A DNA stretch of 64,000 bases, from NCBI GenBank assembly GCA_030063045.1, contig JAQSEB010000181.1, positions 682,001 through 746,000 of the forward strand. The letters run 5' to 3'. Both the position numbers and the translations under genes were made by a program. Shown here one piece after another: positions 21,548 to 35,449 of the stretch; position 1 is the first letter of the stretch, and every line of letters begins with the position of its first letter. This stretch comes from Pratylenchus scribneri. Lineage: Eukaryota; Nematoda; Chromadorea; Rhabditida; Pratylenchidae. The notes beneath the pieces were generated by a model. The model was not told the origin of the DNA. It ran no database searches and saw only the letters and a list, made by a program, of their open reading frames with translations.

Positions 21548-22725
21548 TAATACGATTTTTCGCCCCATAGTTAATAGTATCGGCCCATAGTTAATATGAA
21601 ATGACATCAAATCGAGGTCATCATTATAAAATCACTCCTGTGCCTAATTCCTTGTTCAAAGCTTAAAAGTTCGTTTGTGGCCGTATTTTACCGTTCTATA
21701 AATGATACTCATTTTTGACATGAAGGCTTTGATTCTAAATTAATTTGATTTTATGGGTTATAATATTATCTCGGTAAATATTTAGAAAATTAATTAGTCA
21801 ATAAAGTAATTCTTACGATTAGATAAAATTTTTATAAGTCCAAAATCATTAAAACAGATCAAAATATTATTTTTATTTTATTTATGATACCTATTTTGTG
21901 TGGTAAAGGGTAAATCAAATAATTGGGGACGAATTTCATAAATTAAATAACCAAACAAAAAAGGGAAATAAAATTTGTCATTTTGCTGAATCAATAATAA
22001 TTAAATGTTGAAGGGTTTTTAAACTGGTTTTCTTTAGTTTTATGTGACGATCAACATATAGGAAAAATGGAATGTAAATAATTACTAACTTTTTTTTATT
22101 GCGATTCAACAATTCACCAAATACATGTTTATTGTATCCAAATAGAGTCATAGAAGATGATGACTCAAGAAAATTACGATTAATTTTTTTAAATTTTGGA
22201 AAAATATTAAATGAATTTTACAAACGAAATATTAAATGATTTCAATATAAATTTTAAATTCCATTCTAAATTTTGGGGTTGTTCCAATGTTTGAACCGAA
22301 ATTGATACGAAATTTCGCATATTGTTATTCAGGCCGATGTCATAGATTACCACATTGCCTTTGATTTCAAATCCAGTATTTGAAATCAGAGAATCAAAAA
22401 TGACTTATAAAATTGAAATTTCATTCCGCTTTTATTCAATTAATTCTATGTTTTTATAAAAGATGTTTATTTAATTAAAACAAAAAAAAAGCAAAACAAG
22501 ATGAATTTAAACGGGAAGAAAAATGATGAATAAAATTGACAAATAAAAATGAAAAAATTTGAAAATAAAAAAATGAAATGGAATTACAAAATAAAAAATA
22601 AGAAATTGATTGTTGCGGCTAGAAAATACTAATATATGCGGAGAGAAATTAAAATCGATTAAAATTAAATTTGTATATTTTAAATCCCGTTTTATTTGTT
22701 TTTTAATTTTGTTTTGATTCAAAAT
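21548..22725. other. AT-rich intergenic DNA, 3' side of cyclin T
   Basis: No coding exon recognised. A minus-strand AATAAA (plus TTTATT, 22691-22696) lies about 30 bp beyond the cyclin T stop and is a plausible polyadenylation signal. Confidence 0.5.
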
Positions 22726-25700
22726 TCAAATAACTTCGCCATCTTCCAACTCATTTTCGGGTGGAGGCGGAGGTGGCGGCGGCTGAGAATGAACATTGCC
22801 ATTGGGCGATGGTGGTGGAAGTGGTGGCTTTTCACTGCCAGCAGCAAAATTCGTCATCATTTCCGTCGAGTGTTTCTCCTGTTTCATTTCTTTCTGCAAC
22901 TGTTCAAAATTAGCAGAAATTAATATTTTTTATTTTTAAAAATAAATATCGCTAATAATGGACAGCCCTACAATTTCCCTAATTACTTTTTATACAGGAG
23001 AAAATTTTTTGTTTTGCCTATAGAGGGGAAAAGATACTTTGCCATGGGGAATAAAAAGTTAAGTTTTACCCAAAGGAGGGAAAAGACTCTTTAGAAAAAT
23101 TGGATAAGCAAAAGGTGATTTTTCTTCCTCCTATAGGTAACGGTAACGGGTAACTTTTTTTGTTTTTACTGCAGAAGAAAAGGGTAACTTTTCTTTAGGC
23201 AAAAATTAATTTGTTTTCTCTTGACAAATTAAAAATTCAATAACTTTAATGAGAATAGTAGTAAGGTGATTGCCCCGTTCCTAGAACCCGACGCAAAGCA
23301 AAGTGTAACTATTAAAGTAATTTTCCTTTTCTATAGGCAAAAATTAACTTTTTTTTACCCAAAGGCAAAATTTGGTTCGTCAGTTAGAAATTAAAACTTC
23401 TTTAGATAGAAAAGAAAATTAATATGGTCAAGTTTTGAGCCCTTAAATTGTTCATTTTTCAGCATGAGATCAGGAAAATTTTCCATGATTTTACAGGCTA
23501 ATTAATTGGAATTCGAAAAAACCCTCCAAAAAAATCCACCTGAAAAACAATCCTTGGATGTTTTTGCTGCAACAATTGATCCCCGCCATGTTTGCGCTGC
23601 TTTTGATGCTCCATTTGGACAGAAGGAGTGTTACTGCTGGATGATGGAATGCCATTCAAGTAAATTTTTGAGCTGCCTCCTTCATGTTGCCGGTGATGAT
23701 GGTTTTGATGATGACTGCTACTTCCACTGCTGCTTCGATGATGATGATGCTTTCCATCACTCTTTTCCCTGTGAAAATATTAGCAAAATTTTCTAAATTC
23801 CTCTATTTTTTGTTCCGACCATAAAGAATTTTGATATCTTTGCCCGCCGATGCCCTAAGGTCATAGGTGAACTTTAGTTGGAAAATTTCCCATTTAGTAA
23901 TCCTTTCCCCCTTCCCCGAATAAAAAATCTTCCATTCCTTTATTAGGCTCATTCGATTCGTAATAGGCTCATTAATCTTTGAAATTTGATTTTCAGACTG
24001 GAATAAGTTTTTCTTAAAAAGTTGAACTGTTGTTTAAACCCAAACTAGTTTAGATGTATTAAAAATTTTGTCTATAACTTAATATCGATTTGAAATTGAA
24101 ATTTCATATACCAAATCGACCAGGCTAGATTGAATGAGCCTTTTCTCGCAACTTTACGAAATCTATAAGCCTGAGATTCCCGTTTGCCTTGCTACTCGAC
24201 AATTCCGAAATAGCCCTGTTTTTCAGATTGCTCGCAATAAATATATTGTTCCTTTTCTCCTTAATATGAATATAATTTCCATTATAATAAGACAAACTAT
24301 TCATTCCCCTCAATATGTTTTCCTTTTATCCGAAGGTCGCTAGGCAGGGGACTAAATATAAATAAGATCTCGGAAACGGTAATATTCCGTCATAGGTCCC
24401 AGACTCAAAATCAAGCAAATGATATACCAATCGATAGAACTCGATGAGCTGAGTCCGAAAATATAAGAAATTTCAGCGCGCTTGCACTTTTGGCCTAGTT
24501 ATGGCCGTTAAAAGCCATTTTCCCATAAAAGTGCTTGGTCCCCCCTATGGGTTGAAAATTTTTAAATTTTTTTCATGACCATATTATAGCTCATTCGACG
24601 CGGCTCGTAGAGCAGATTCCGAATCTGTGATTGGTTTCACGTAAAACTCAAAGAGAAAAAAGTTATGGCTATTTTTGTCTCGCTGGAATGTGTTGGAACT
24701 GCGGAGGTAATGTAAGAAGGGACTCCGGAGTGGCGTAGCCGTAGCGATGACCCGGACCGCTGTCCGGCGGCGAGCTTAGCGAGCGCTAGCGAGCTAAGTG
24801 AGCCGTGAGGAGCGAAGGCGGAGCACACGTAGGAGTCCCTTCTGAAATGCCCACCGGAGCAGTTCCAATCCGTATTTCCTTTGCGCGACTGTAACTTTCT
24901 TAGTTTTGAGTTTTGTGCAAAATCAATAGTATTTTCGTTTTCCGCTCGTCGAGACGCGTCGATTGAGCTATTATATGTCCAAATCAAAATTTTGAACTTT
25001 TTCGACCCATAGGGGGGAGACCCTTCACTTTTTCGATTTTTGTGTGGCCATAACTTGGCCCAAAACCAGAGCGCGCTGAAATTATTTATATATTCGGACT
25101 CAGCTCAACGAGCTCTATCGATTGGTATATCATTAGCATGATTTCGCGCGTCTGAGACCTATGACGGAATTTTTCCCTCGGAAACCTATGGGCAATCTGG
25201 GACCTCTGAAACTTTCCAAACCAAAATCCCATAACCCATATCCCTAATTCCCTCAATTTTATCCCCAGTCAATTTGAAGTCCGGATTCTCACCTGTGCTG
25301 CTGCTGGTGTTGGCCATGTTGATGATGATGAGATCGCTCTTTGCTGCTGCTGTGTTGTTGTTGCGAATGTGATGAGCCATGAGATCGATGATGATTTACG
25401 CCGGTGCTGCTTTTGCTCTCCTTGCTTCTTTCCTTTTCTATACTTTTCTTTCTTTGCTGATCCTTCTCCTTCTTTTTCTTCTCTTCAACTAAAAATTATA
25501 CAATTTTAAGTTTTTACATGTTTTGCGTTTCACCGAAAAAGTTGGTTAAAACTTTTAAATCAAACCATGTTTTTGTCAGTTTGGCATTTACAAATGCATG
25601 TTTTGAAACTGGTTTTAAGGGTTTTCAAAATATGATAAATCCGAAAACATCATTGCTTTTTTGTTTAACCCGTGTAAATAGCCGAAAACCGGTTTGGATA

Positions 25701-28700
25701 AAATGTCTTTTCTGACCTTTTTCGGTGAAACGCACTAGTACACTTTTTTACTTATTGAATGGTATATAATTATTAAGGCTCGGAATTGAAGTTAAATAAC
25801 TTTTTCATGCGGTGCTTTAAATATGCTTATAAACCAAATAAAAAACATTTCTAACTTGATTTGAGCTCAAAATATTGTACTTTTTGATCACTTTTTTGCG
25901 ATTTATATAACTTTTTAACTTTTATATCACTTTTTCAGCCTTTTTAAGTCATTTTTTAAAAATTTTTATCACTTTTTCAGCCTTTTGGGAACTTTTCTGA
26001 AAATTCTACGAAGATCATCAAAATTTTCCCTCTTGAGAACCTTTTTCAAAAAATTTTTTTTCCATTTGTCTAAATTTTTTTCTCATTGAACCATTTTTTG
26101 TTAAAATTTTTCATTTTTATTTCATTTTAGTCAAAATTTTTGAGTTTTTTTTCTTAAAAATACTTTTTCTGAAAAAATTTTGACACTTTTTTTCAAATTT
26201 ATGTAATTTTTTTGGAAATTTTCGCCTTTTTATATCACTTTTTTGCATTTTTATATAACTTTTTTAACTAACTTTTTTGCGATTTTATATAACTTTTTTT
26301 CCGAGCCCTAATAATTATAATTAGTAAATGGTTTTATCAAAATAAAGGGTATAAACGGTTAAACCGATTTTGGTTTTTGGTTCAATACTAATATAAAATT
26401 GCTTAAACCCAAGCCTAAACATAAAACGAATGATGCGTCTTAATTAACGAGATTTATCGATCAGTAAAAGGTTTCTAATATTTTGAAAATTAGTCGTTTT
26501 GCATTTAAGTTTTTCGTCAAATTAAATATTTTCATTAATTTAACCCACCCAATGGTATTCCAATGGGCAATGTGAGTGCTTCAGCACCAAGGGAAGAGGA
26601 AGCATTGGACAAATCTGGCATAAAACTTTGACGTTTCACTTTTTGTTCTGTGCCATCCACCAATGCTGCGGAAGATGAAGGCGTTGATGACCTTTGTTGT
26701 TGTTCCTCTGTTTTCAGCATATTAATATTTGGCGTTGTGCCCGGTGTTGGCTGCTGACTTAGTGGCGAATCCGATGGTTCCGTCTAATTTGGAAAATTTT
26801 AATGTTTAGGCTATTTTTATTTTGGGTTGTTCAAAGTTGGTTTTTAGACTGACTTGGTTTTAAAGCCGGTTTGTTTTTTTAAAAATGTTGGTTTTCGGTT
26901 TTAAATGTCGTCGCTTTTATCAAACCGAAGATGACTTTGCACTTTGATTAACTCTAATTTTTAGTTACTGAAATTTGCAACTTTGCGCATTTTTAATGTT
27001 TGATGTAATTTTTGATCTATTTTATATATTTTATGGCATTTTTGAAGGAAAGTTTCATTGTAAAATGCAATAAGAAAGCCAATTCCCAAATTCTATTTTA
27101 GTCAATTAGAGATAATTTTAGGAATTGGTAGGGAAGGGACTGGTTAATCCTGGAATTAGCTAGAGGCTTGTCAATCTTATTTTGAAAATTTTGGTTTCTA
27201 GATTTCTTACAGACTAAAAATGGGTTTTTTCGATTAATCAAGGTCGATATAGTTTATTAAATTTCAATTTCAGACCGACCATTTTAAAATTAAAAGATTC
27301 TATTTTATTAGACAAGCTCATTCCGGCTTGAAATTGAAATAAATTAAATTGACGAGTCAAATTAACCCGTTCTCGTTTACAAATTATCTAGAAGCGCAAT
27401 TTCTAAAACAAACTAGCCCAATGTCTAGCTAATTACGGGTCAGAACCCAGAATTAGTAGTAACAAGTCGACTAGAAAATAGCGGCTTATAATAAGTATAA
27501 AAAATACCTTGATTTGCTTCAACCGTTGTTTGTATTCACTGAGGCCAATCTTTTTCTTTTGCACTCCAATTCCAATTGTCGTTGTTGAATCATCGCCGCT
27601 GGTCTTTTTGTCCGGCGAAATCGATGCTGGCGAAGATACGGCCACCACTTCCTTTTTGATTTGAGGTATTTTTGGGGGTTGATCACCGGTAATGATTGTT
27701 GGATGTTGTTTTTGTGATTGGAGAGGCACGGATGATGGGAGAGGATTTTTGTTGTCCGGTGTGCTCACTAAAATAAAATATAATAATTAATTTAATAGGA
27801 AAAAATCTTTGTATTTTAAAAGTATTTTTTTGATAAGTCTGAGCATTCCTTAAGAATTGGAGTCTCCAAAAATTTTATTTTTGATAAATTACTTTCTGAA
27901 ATTTTCGAATTTGCTAAGCACGAATCTGCGATCCGTTTTGTCACATATTTTAGTAACTGGATAAACAAATCAATAACCAAGAAAATGTCGAGGGAGGATC
28001 AAGCACCAAGGTCAATTTCCAAAATAATTTAAATGGCATTTTTGAGATTTTAATGGATTTTGGCCAGTGATAAAAGAGATGCCAAATTCGTTCTTAAAAT
28101 ATTCCTTCAATCCATAAAAATTTTAGAAAATTGGACATAAACTCGTTTCCGCTTGGCCCAACTTATCTCAAGCGTTCATAACTCATAAAGGAATGAATCA
28201 ATTTTTGATGGCTTTTAAATTAAAGTGTAGATTCTTGGGTGTCTAATTGATATAAATTTTATTTAAATTGATTCAGAATTGAGAAGTTTTGCATAAAAAA
28301 CTGAGAAATTTCATTAATTCATAACAAAAGACATCTTTAAATTTTTTATGGGTACAATGAACTAATTTATAATTTAAATTAAAAAAAAACTAACATTCTG
28401 TTATTTAATTTGATATAAAAAATCATCCAAAATTGGTTCAATCCTTGAATATTTATTATAAATAGGGTTATGGATCGAACCGAAACACAAAAAATTTCCC
28501 AATTCTAAATCAAATTATAAAATAAACCTCGACTATTTGTTGCACTTTTATTCGAAGCCGCAATAAACTTTTTTGTCGCCGCCGAATTGGGCATTTCGGG
28601 TGGTGGCGATCGTTTTCGAACCGCCCGTTGTTGTTGTTCCAATGTCGGTGGTCTTTGTCCTGTCGGTTTTTGCTGCTGTCCATCAATGGCGGCCGACGAC

Positions 28701-31700
28701 GGTGGTTCCTTTTTCACAACATGGGCATTGGCCTGTGCCTTAAAAAATGTGGTAATGGCGAATTTAACAGTAATTAGCAAATTTTTACTGGTAAAAGGCT
28801 AATGGCATATTTCTAAAAATATGGAATAGATAAAGTTGACACCGTTTATAAGAATTCAACAAAAATTGAACCAATTTTGATGATTTTAGTATCAAATTAA
28901 AGAGCAGACTTTTGACTATTAATTTTATAAAAAATGGTTCAAGATTGATAGAGTTGTGACCAAAAAACCACTGAAATTATGATAATCCCGTCCCTAAAAA
29001 ATTCATAAGTTTTTCGACCAGCAGAACCCAATCAATTTTTAACCAATTTAAATATAATTAATTTCATTAGATAGCCAAAAGTATGTTCTTTAATCTGATA
29101 AGAAAATAATCAAAATTGGTTCAGTCCTTCCTTGATGAGTTATTTATAAATTGGCTGACGACGCCAAGTTGGCCTTACACTAGCACGAAGTTTTGACTGT
29201 TCCCGGGTAATTTTACCCATTTTTTTCACCACTTTTTTCAATAAAAATTGAACCTGCTGCTGAAGGACCGGAGGCGGAGGTGGGGGCGGCAACTGGGCAA
29301 TGGATTTGGCCGGCATCGTCGATGGGTTCCCATTTTTGGCCTTCTCAATGAACCGCCTGGCATGTGAGCAACCGGCACATTCCTCATAGACTCGGGTGAA
29401 CTCATCGACAAGTTCTGGAGAGCATTTTTTGAGTAAAATCTGTGGCTAAGATTTTTTTTGGCTATTAACTGTTCAAAAGGTCCTCGCTCATGTCCGGGTC
29501 AATGTCCTTGAACCATGGAGTGCCAGCCGTCTCCGGTATCTGCGTGCAAATTTTGATTGTGATTTATTTTAAAAGATATTGATTAATTTGTCGAACACAA
29601 AACATCGAAAAAATATCATATGTTTTTTTTGGTTAAAAAGTGAAGGGTCCATTACACACAATGGGCCTTAAGATAAGAATTTAGAATTTTTTAAGTGTTT
29701 TCTCCATTTTATCGATATTTAAAACCTTTATTCTATCCCTAGACTTTTTATACTTGAAAAAAGACAAAAACTGTTTTCTAATAAGTATATGAATCCGTAT
29801 CGAACCATTCTCCAAAAATTGACCATTAAACGCTCATGTGTTCAAAATTCAGAAAACATAATTTTACAATTGGTGTGCATTGATTTAGCGAAAAAAGATG
29901 AATTTGCCGAAAAATCTTATCGTAAAATCAATATTTTTGTGGCCATAACTCCTCATAATATTTTGTCAAAATTCATAGCCTTCCAGAAAGCCTAATTCTC
30001 TCTACATTATATCCTAAATCACGAAATTTTGTTAGTCCAATTTATTTCTTATTTGGCTTCAAAAAAGAGAGTATTTTTCGATCGAAAATCTTTCAATAGA
30101 TTTGGTCTTTTTTTAGTAAATTTTCATTTTTAGTTTAATTGTTGATTAAATTAAGTAATCCAAACCTCATAATCCGCCCAGCTGCAAGCAATGTAAATGC
30201 AAATACAGGCAATTGTCCGCTCATTGTATCGAATGCACCAATTCGTCAATTGGATGCTAACAAAATTGGAAATTAATCAAACATATTATGGCCGAAAAGA
30301 TTATACGGTTCAGTGGTTTATCGTTTATCCTAGATCCCCATACCATATACGATATACCCAATCGATAGATATAGATCTCATGAAGATACATCAATTTATA
30401 ACGGTTTGTCTTAGGTTTAATCAATTCTAATTTGGTTTTGAACCGAAAATCAAAATTAAGGTTTAAACAGTTTAATACCCGTTAATTTTGACTAAACACT
30501 AAACCATTACCAACTTAGATATAATTCAATGCACCTTGACTAGCCTATCCAATTTGTGAAATGGTTTTTAGGAAATCCTTAAACATAATTAACTATTTTC
30601 AATGTTTTTTTTGGCAAATTAAATCCATTTTTATTACTCACATGTCTGTGGCGAACCAATATGCGCATCTGCTCAATTTTTTATTATCTGAAAAGTATAA
30701 ATGAATTAAGCACAAAAAATTGAATATGAATACCCAAATTGAATTTGTCCATATTGAAGATGACAATTGGATGTGGAAGGGCAACATGAAGATCAAAGCC
30801 TTGTTAACAAAATTGATTGGGATTTTGTAATTTTGAAGAGAAAAACAGATCAAAACTACCAATGGTTTGAAGCAGGATTTGTTCCAAGTAGACAATGAGC
30901 TCGGCGCCACTCTTCCTCACCTTGAAATTTAATAATGGTTCAACACATATTTACATCATGAACATAAATAGAGAATATTGTTAAGGTCAATTCGCGTAAT
31001 CTCAAATTCTTGACCACGTACGGGCTCGAGAATATACTCATTCGACTCATCAGCATGGTTGATTTGGTTTATGAAAATTTCAAATCGGTTTTATGTCTAT
31101 TCTATTGCCCCAAAGTTTTGAAACCTAAACAAGTTTTAAACTTTTTTTTTAGTCAAGGGTCAAGCCAAAACCTAGAGTTCGTTCAAATCAATCGTTTCAG
31201 AATAGTCAATTTGGTTTATGAAAATTTCAATTTCAAACCGCCACCATGGTTTAGACAAAAGTTTATAAACCAAAACCGGTTTAGATTTAAAACAAGCGCT
31301 CGGTCGCCGCTCCGCGGCTCCCGAGTGCTTGTAAAACACCCTTAAAATATATTAAAAATTGAATGTTTAATTAATAATAATAATAAGCAAAGTCAGAGCA
31401 TTGAACTTTATTTATAGAATTGTATTTTATTTTTTTTTTTTTGAATATGCATTTTATTTATTCTTTTTCCTCTATGGGAACATTTTTGGTCTAATTTTAA
31501 GTTGAGCTGCAAATTTTAGGTCCGATTATTTTTTATTATCCCAAAAATTTATGTTTTCTTTACTACAAAACATTTAGTGTTTTTATTCCTATTAAACATT
31601 TTGTGTTTTTGTTCCTTCAAATTATTTTTGTTTTTTTTGTGTTTTATTTTTATAAAAATTTTTTTGTTTTTCTTTTCCAAAACTTTTTTTCTGTTTTTGC

Positions 31701-34403
31701 ATTCCCAAACATTTTATGTTTTTGTTTTCCCAAACATTTTATGTTTTTGTTTCCCCAAATATTTTATGTTTTTGTTTTCCCAAACATTTTATGTTTTTGT
31801 TTCCCCAAATATTTTATGTTTTTGTTTTCCCAAACATTTTATGTTTTTGTTTTCCCAAACATTTTATGTTTTTGTTTTCCCAAACATTTCATGTTTTTGT
31901 TTTCCCAAACATTTCATGTTTTTGTTTTCCCAAACATTTTATGTTTTTGTTTTCCCAAACATTTCATGTTTTTGTTTTCCCAAACATTTTATGTTTTTGT
32001 TTTCCAAACATTTTATGTTTTTGTTTTCCCAAACATTTTGTTTTTGTTTTCCCAAACATTTTGTTTTTGTTTTCCCAAACATTTCATGTTTTTGTTTTCC
32101 CAAACATTTTATGTTTTTGTTTTCCCAAACATTTTGTGCATTTTATGTTTTTATTTTCCCATTTGTTTTATTTGTTCTCCAAAATATTTGTATTTGTTCA
32201 TCCAAATATTTTGAGTTTTTGTATTCCAAAACAATTTATGTTTTTTCACCAAAAATATTTTGTTTTATTTTTTGATTTCCCAAACATATTTTTTCTCCAT
32301 AATTTGTAATTTTGTTCAACCAAATATTTGTGTTTAGTGCATAAAATATTTGAGTTTTTATATTCCCTAATAATTTGTGTCTTTTTTTCCCAAACATTTT
32401 ATGTTTTTCATTCCTCAAACATTTTATGTTTAACTTTTCCCAAACATTTAGAATTTTTGTCGAAATCAATTTATGTCTTAGTTTTCTCAAACATTTTGTA
32501 CTTTTATTTTCCCAATTGTTTTTGTTCTCCAAAATATTTGTGTTATTGTTCTCCAAAATATTTGTGTTTTTGTTCTCCAAAATATTTGAGTTATTGTTCT
32601 CCAAAATATTTGTGTTTTTGTTCTCCAAAATATTTGTGTTATTGTTCTCCAAAAAAATAATAATTGTGTTTTTGTTCTCCAAATTATTTGTGTTTATTTT
32701 CTCCAAAACATTTGTTTTTATTCATCCAAACATTTTGAATTTTTTGAATTCCCAAACATTTTATATTTTTTCTTCCTAAATTTTTATGTTTTTATTCCTA
32801 AAAACATTTTTGCCTTTTATTCCTACAAACATTTTCTGTTTTTGTTCTTTCTCTTATTTAATTGCTTTTTAATTTTTATTAAAAAAAAGACAAAAAATCC
32901 AAAAATTAAACATAACGCCAAAATAAATTTAACTAATATTTTATGATGACAAACAAATCCGTTTAGTATATTAGGATTAAACTTTTTGCCAAGATAATAA
33001 CGGTTTGCATATTAAAATTTCATAAATTAAACTGACTATGCTGAATCGAATGAAACTATTCCCAGCTCCTAGGTCAGTGATTAGTAAGATTAAACGAAAT
33101 TATCCTTACAAACGGAATAATTCAAGCTCACAAAAACTAACCGTATCGTTAAATGGCGGTTGCACCTCAGCTTTCCGGTATTTCAATTTGAACCACACTT
33201 CAACAATGTGCTCCAATTTTCGGGGACATTCCTCACTTTTGCCGGTCATGAACAAGCATGCGGCAGCCATATCCTACAAAAGTAAATAAGTGAAAATGGT
33301 GATAGTTTTTATTTGAGTTTTCTGCCATTGGATTTTGGGAACATAGTTCTTTTTAGTCCACAATTTAACAGTAAAGGGAGAAAAACCCATAGTTTTGCGG
33401 CTTAGTTCTTAAGGTTAAGGCTTAGATTAGGGCTAGGTTTAGGGTCTGGATCGGGTTTATAAAGAATAAAGTTTTTAACAAAAAATTATTACGGAAATGT
33501 TCAGAGAAAGGTCGGCTTTTTCTTTTGACCATAGCCAACATAACAAGGAAGCTACTATTGTGGAAAAGAAGCCCTAACCAGCTACCAACCACAACCCAAA
33601 AGTGCCTTAACTTTAAGAGCTATGCTACAATACAAAGCTAAGTAAATCTTGCTTGCAAATTATGCACTTAAACTCAAAATTTGGGTACTTGTTAAGTTTA
33701 CATCCCCTTTTTGAAAAGTGCTTGGTCCCCCCTATGGTTCATCAGGTTTGGGGTGTTAGGGTCATTCAGGGATATGTTAGGGATTGGATGGGGATGATGT
33801 AAAAATCATCTCAAATGTATCCTAAACCCTAACCCTAACACCAAAGGGGGGAGGGACCCTTCACTTTTTCCTCACTTTTTCCAAGGTGACCCAAAAAGGG
33901 GATGTAAACTTAACAGGTACCAAAATTTGTCCCCAATAGGTCAACATGGTGACTTTAGGAGTGTTCAAAATCCGCTGAGAAAAGGCCATTTTTTGAGAAT
34001 TAATATTAAACCTTTGGTGGAAAATGGGTGATGGGATGAACAACATAGAAGCGATGCATGTGGACCATGGCAATGCAAACACAATTATGGCTTCTGAAAA
34101 CCAAAATGGAAACTCAAATATTAAATTTTTCTATTTCAAACATTTGGCCTCTGTTCTGTGGCATATTATGATTTAAGCGCTCGGCCATGTCCTGAATAGC
34201 TTTGTTTGTAAAAAAGTTAAGTAAACCCAGCATACATAAATGAATTCGGCTGCCTCTCGTCTGCATCGAAGTTCACTGCCAGCATCCATGCCCATTTTCC
34301 GGGATGGAAGATGCAAAATTTCCTCGTCTGAATTATACCATTTTGTTGGTTTCTTCCCAAGATTGCTTGATGAGGCACTTATTGCTGTTGTTGTTGAAGC
34401 CAT
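22726..34403 (-). CDS. cit-1: Cyclin T, P-TEFb cyclin subunit
   Basis: Sixteen exons join in phase into 743 codons: 34236-34403, 34142-34191, 34012-34093, 33142-33273, 30860-30920, 30734-30799, 30642-30687, 30166-30256, 29470-29539, 29254-29414, 28528-28738, 27508-27767, 26549-26783, 25293-25488, 23540-23768 and 22726-22899. Residues about 20-280 form the two cyclin folds: KWYNSDEEILHLPSRK, VCIAMVHMHRFYVVHP, CPRKLEHIVEVW, LIVYLEQILLQTIGF, RTIACICIYIACSWADYE and LVDEFTRVYEECAGC align in order with cyclin T1/T2. The tail is Pro/Gln/Lys-rich. A His-rich segment (about 545-640) follows, the part that in cyclin T1 contacts the Pol II C-terminal domain. The end is EDGEVI. Cyclin T activates CDK9 in the nucleus to release paused Pol II. 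Length matches human cyclin T1. The symbol follows the C. elegans homologues. Introns hold foldbacks and a minisatellite. Confidence 0.93.
24367..25190. mobile_element. Large foldback element in a cyclin T intron, with a nested GC-rich insert
   Basis: The arms are inverted: TCGGAAACGGTAATATTCCG and CCGTCATAGGTCCCAGACTC on the left match CCTATGACGGAATTTTTCCC on the right. Inside are ATACCAATCGATAGAACTCG, AGCGCGCT and AGTGCTTGGTCCCCCCTATG with their complements. At 24715-24843 a GC-rich piece with AGAAGGGACTCC and GGAGTCCCTTCT ends is nested in the loop. Lies between the two His-rich exons (25293 and 23768). Confidence 0.75.
30290..30620. mobile_element. Degenerate foldback MITE in a cyclin T intron
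   Basis: CAGTGGTTTATCGTTTATCC, ATCGATAGATATAGATCTCA and the complementary GACTAGCCTATCCAATTTGT, with a final ATTTTCAATGTTTTTTTTGG, mark an old copy of the GAAAATGTCGAAAAG family. It lies between exons 7 and 8. Confidence 0.5.
31565..32830. repeat. 25-bp minisatellite in cyclin T intron 4
   Basis: More than 25 units based on CATTTTATGTTTTTGTTTTC then CCAAA (25 bp), grading into a variant TTCTCCAAAATATTTGTGTT after 32520. Long open frames of alternating FVFPN-type peptide run through it in several frames; they are repeat artefacts. It lies between cyclin T exons 4 and 5. Confidence 0.92.
33684..33921. mobile_element. Short foldback MITE with 8-bp target duplication in a cyclin T intron
   Basis: The ends GGTACTTGTTAAGTTTACAT and ATGTAAACTTAACAGGTACC are inverted copies. 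The flanks are an exact AAAATTTG duplication at 33676-33683 and 33922-33929. The loop contains AAAAGTGCTTGGTCCCCCCT and a short telomere-like ACCCTAACCCTAAC run. It lies between exons 3 and 4. Confidence 0.88.
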
Positions 34404-35441
34404 CTATCTAAATTCTATGGAATTAATACAAAAATCAGTAATTTTTTGACGCGTTTTTAATAATAAGTTACGGAAAAGATGAAATTGATCAAAAAGTACT
34501 AGGAAATGCTTCTCTTTCTATTGGATTAATTTACAAAAATCATTAATTGATGCATTTTAATAACTAGTTTTGGAATAGGTGGGATCAAGTTCTACGAAAA
34601 TCTCATTGTTGTTTTAGGAAAATTAATTGTCTAGTCTAGACTGTGGGGCTTTGGTTGCTTTGGGTGCGCATGACGCTTGATGCTTCACTTTATTACTTGT
34701 TTTGTCCTTCGCTTTCCTTTCCTATCATGCTTTTGTGCTTTGTCTATTTTTCATTGTAGTGGTTGGAGGATGTGAGAAGAGAAATGAAAACAATAGATAA
34801 CAATGATGGGTAGGAGGGAAGGAGAAGAGGAAAAGAATGAGAAAAATGCGAAATAATGGTGGAAAAATGTGTGTATGTTCTATTCCACACTATTTCTATA
34901 TTTTTTTATGTATAACTTCAATATCCATCCATCATGCCACAAGAGACAAGACGAAGACGACACGACAATGGCATTGGCATGACTTGGAAATTGGCATTAA
35001 CATTAACACGATCCCGTTTGACAAAAAAGGTGCCAATTTTTATGGAGGGGGAGATTTAATTTTTTGGGCTTGACTATTGTGGCATTTCACATGAATAACC
35101 GAAATGATGCCAATTTTATTGGGAGAGATTCTTTTGCCAACAGATTTAGAATTATTTTTCCCGACAATAAATCGCATTAAATTGCAGAAATTTAATAAAT
35201 CCTAGATCCTATAAAGCTCATACCAGTAGATAGAGCTTATTAAGATGCGTTGATTGATGTATAATTTGTCATGGTGACCAAAATTGAAAGTATTAAACCA
35301 TCTAAACCATATTTGGTTATTGGATTTTAACTTTTTTGGATTTTGATCTAAACAATTACAATCAATGACCAAAAAGATTTCGGCAAAAAATTTTAATGTA
35401 GCCACCTCGAAATTCTCATTTAAAATTAAATTCTGATTAGC
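34404..35441. other. Upstream region of cyclin T
   Basis: Presumed promoter side of the minus-strand cyclin T gene. I see no coding exon that I can support. Around 35170-35405 there are traces of the same AT-rich MITE family (AGATAGAGCTTATTAAGATG). Confidence 0.4.
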
Positions 35442-35449
35442 CCAAATTT

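Noticed and set aside
24637..24987. 116-codon minus-strand ORF
   Set aside because: It crosses a foldback element and its GC-rich insert; the frame is a by-product of the inverted repeat.
31577..32779. ORFs of 110-232 codons rich in Phe, Val and Cys, and an Asn-rich ORF on the minus strand
   Set aside because: They follow the 25-bp minisatellite inside a cyclin T intron and exist in several frames at once.
34837..35073. 78-codon ORF upstream of cyclin T
   Set aside because: No recognisable domain, no splice context, composition like the surrounding DNA.
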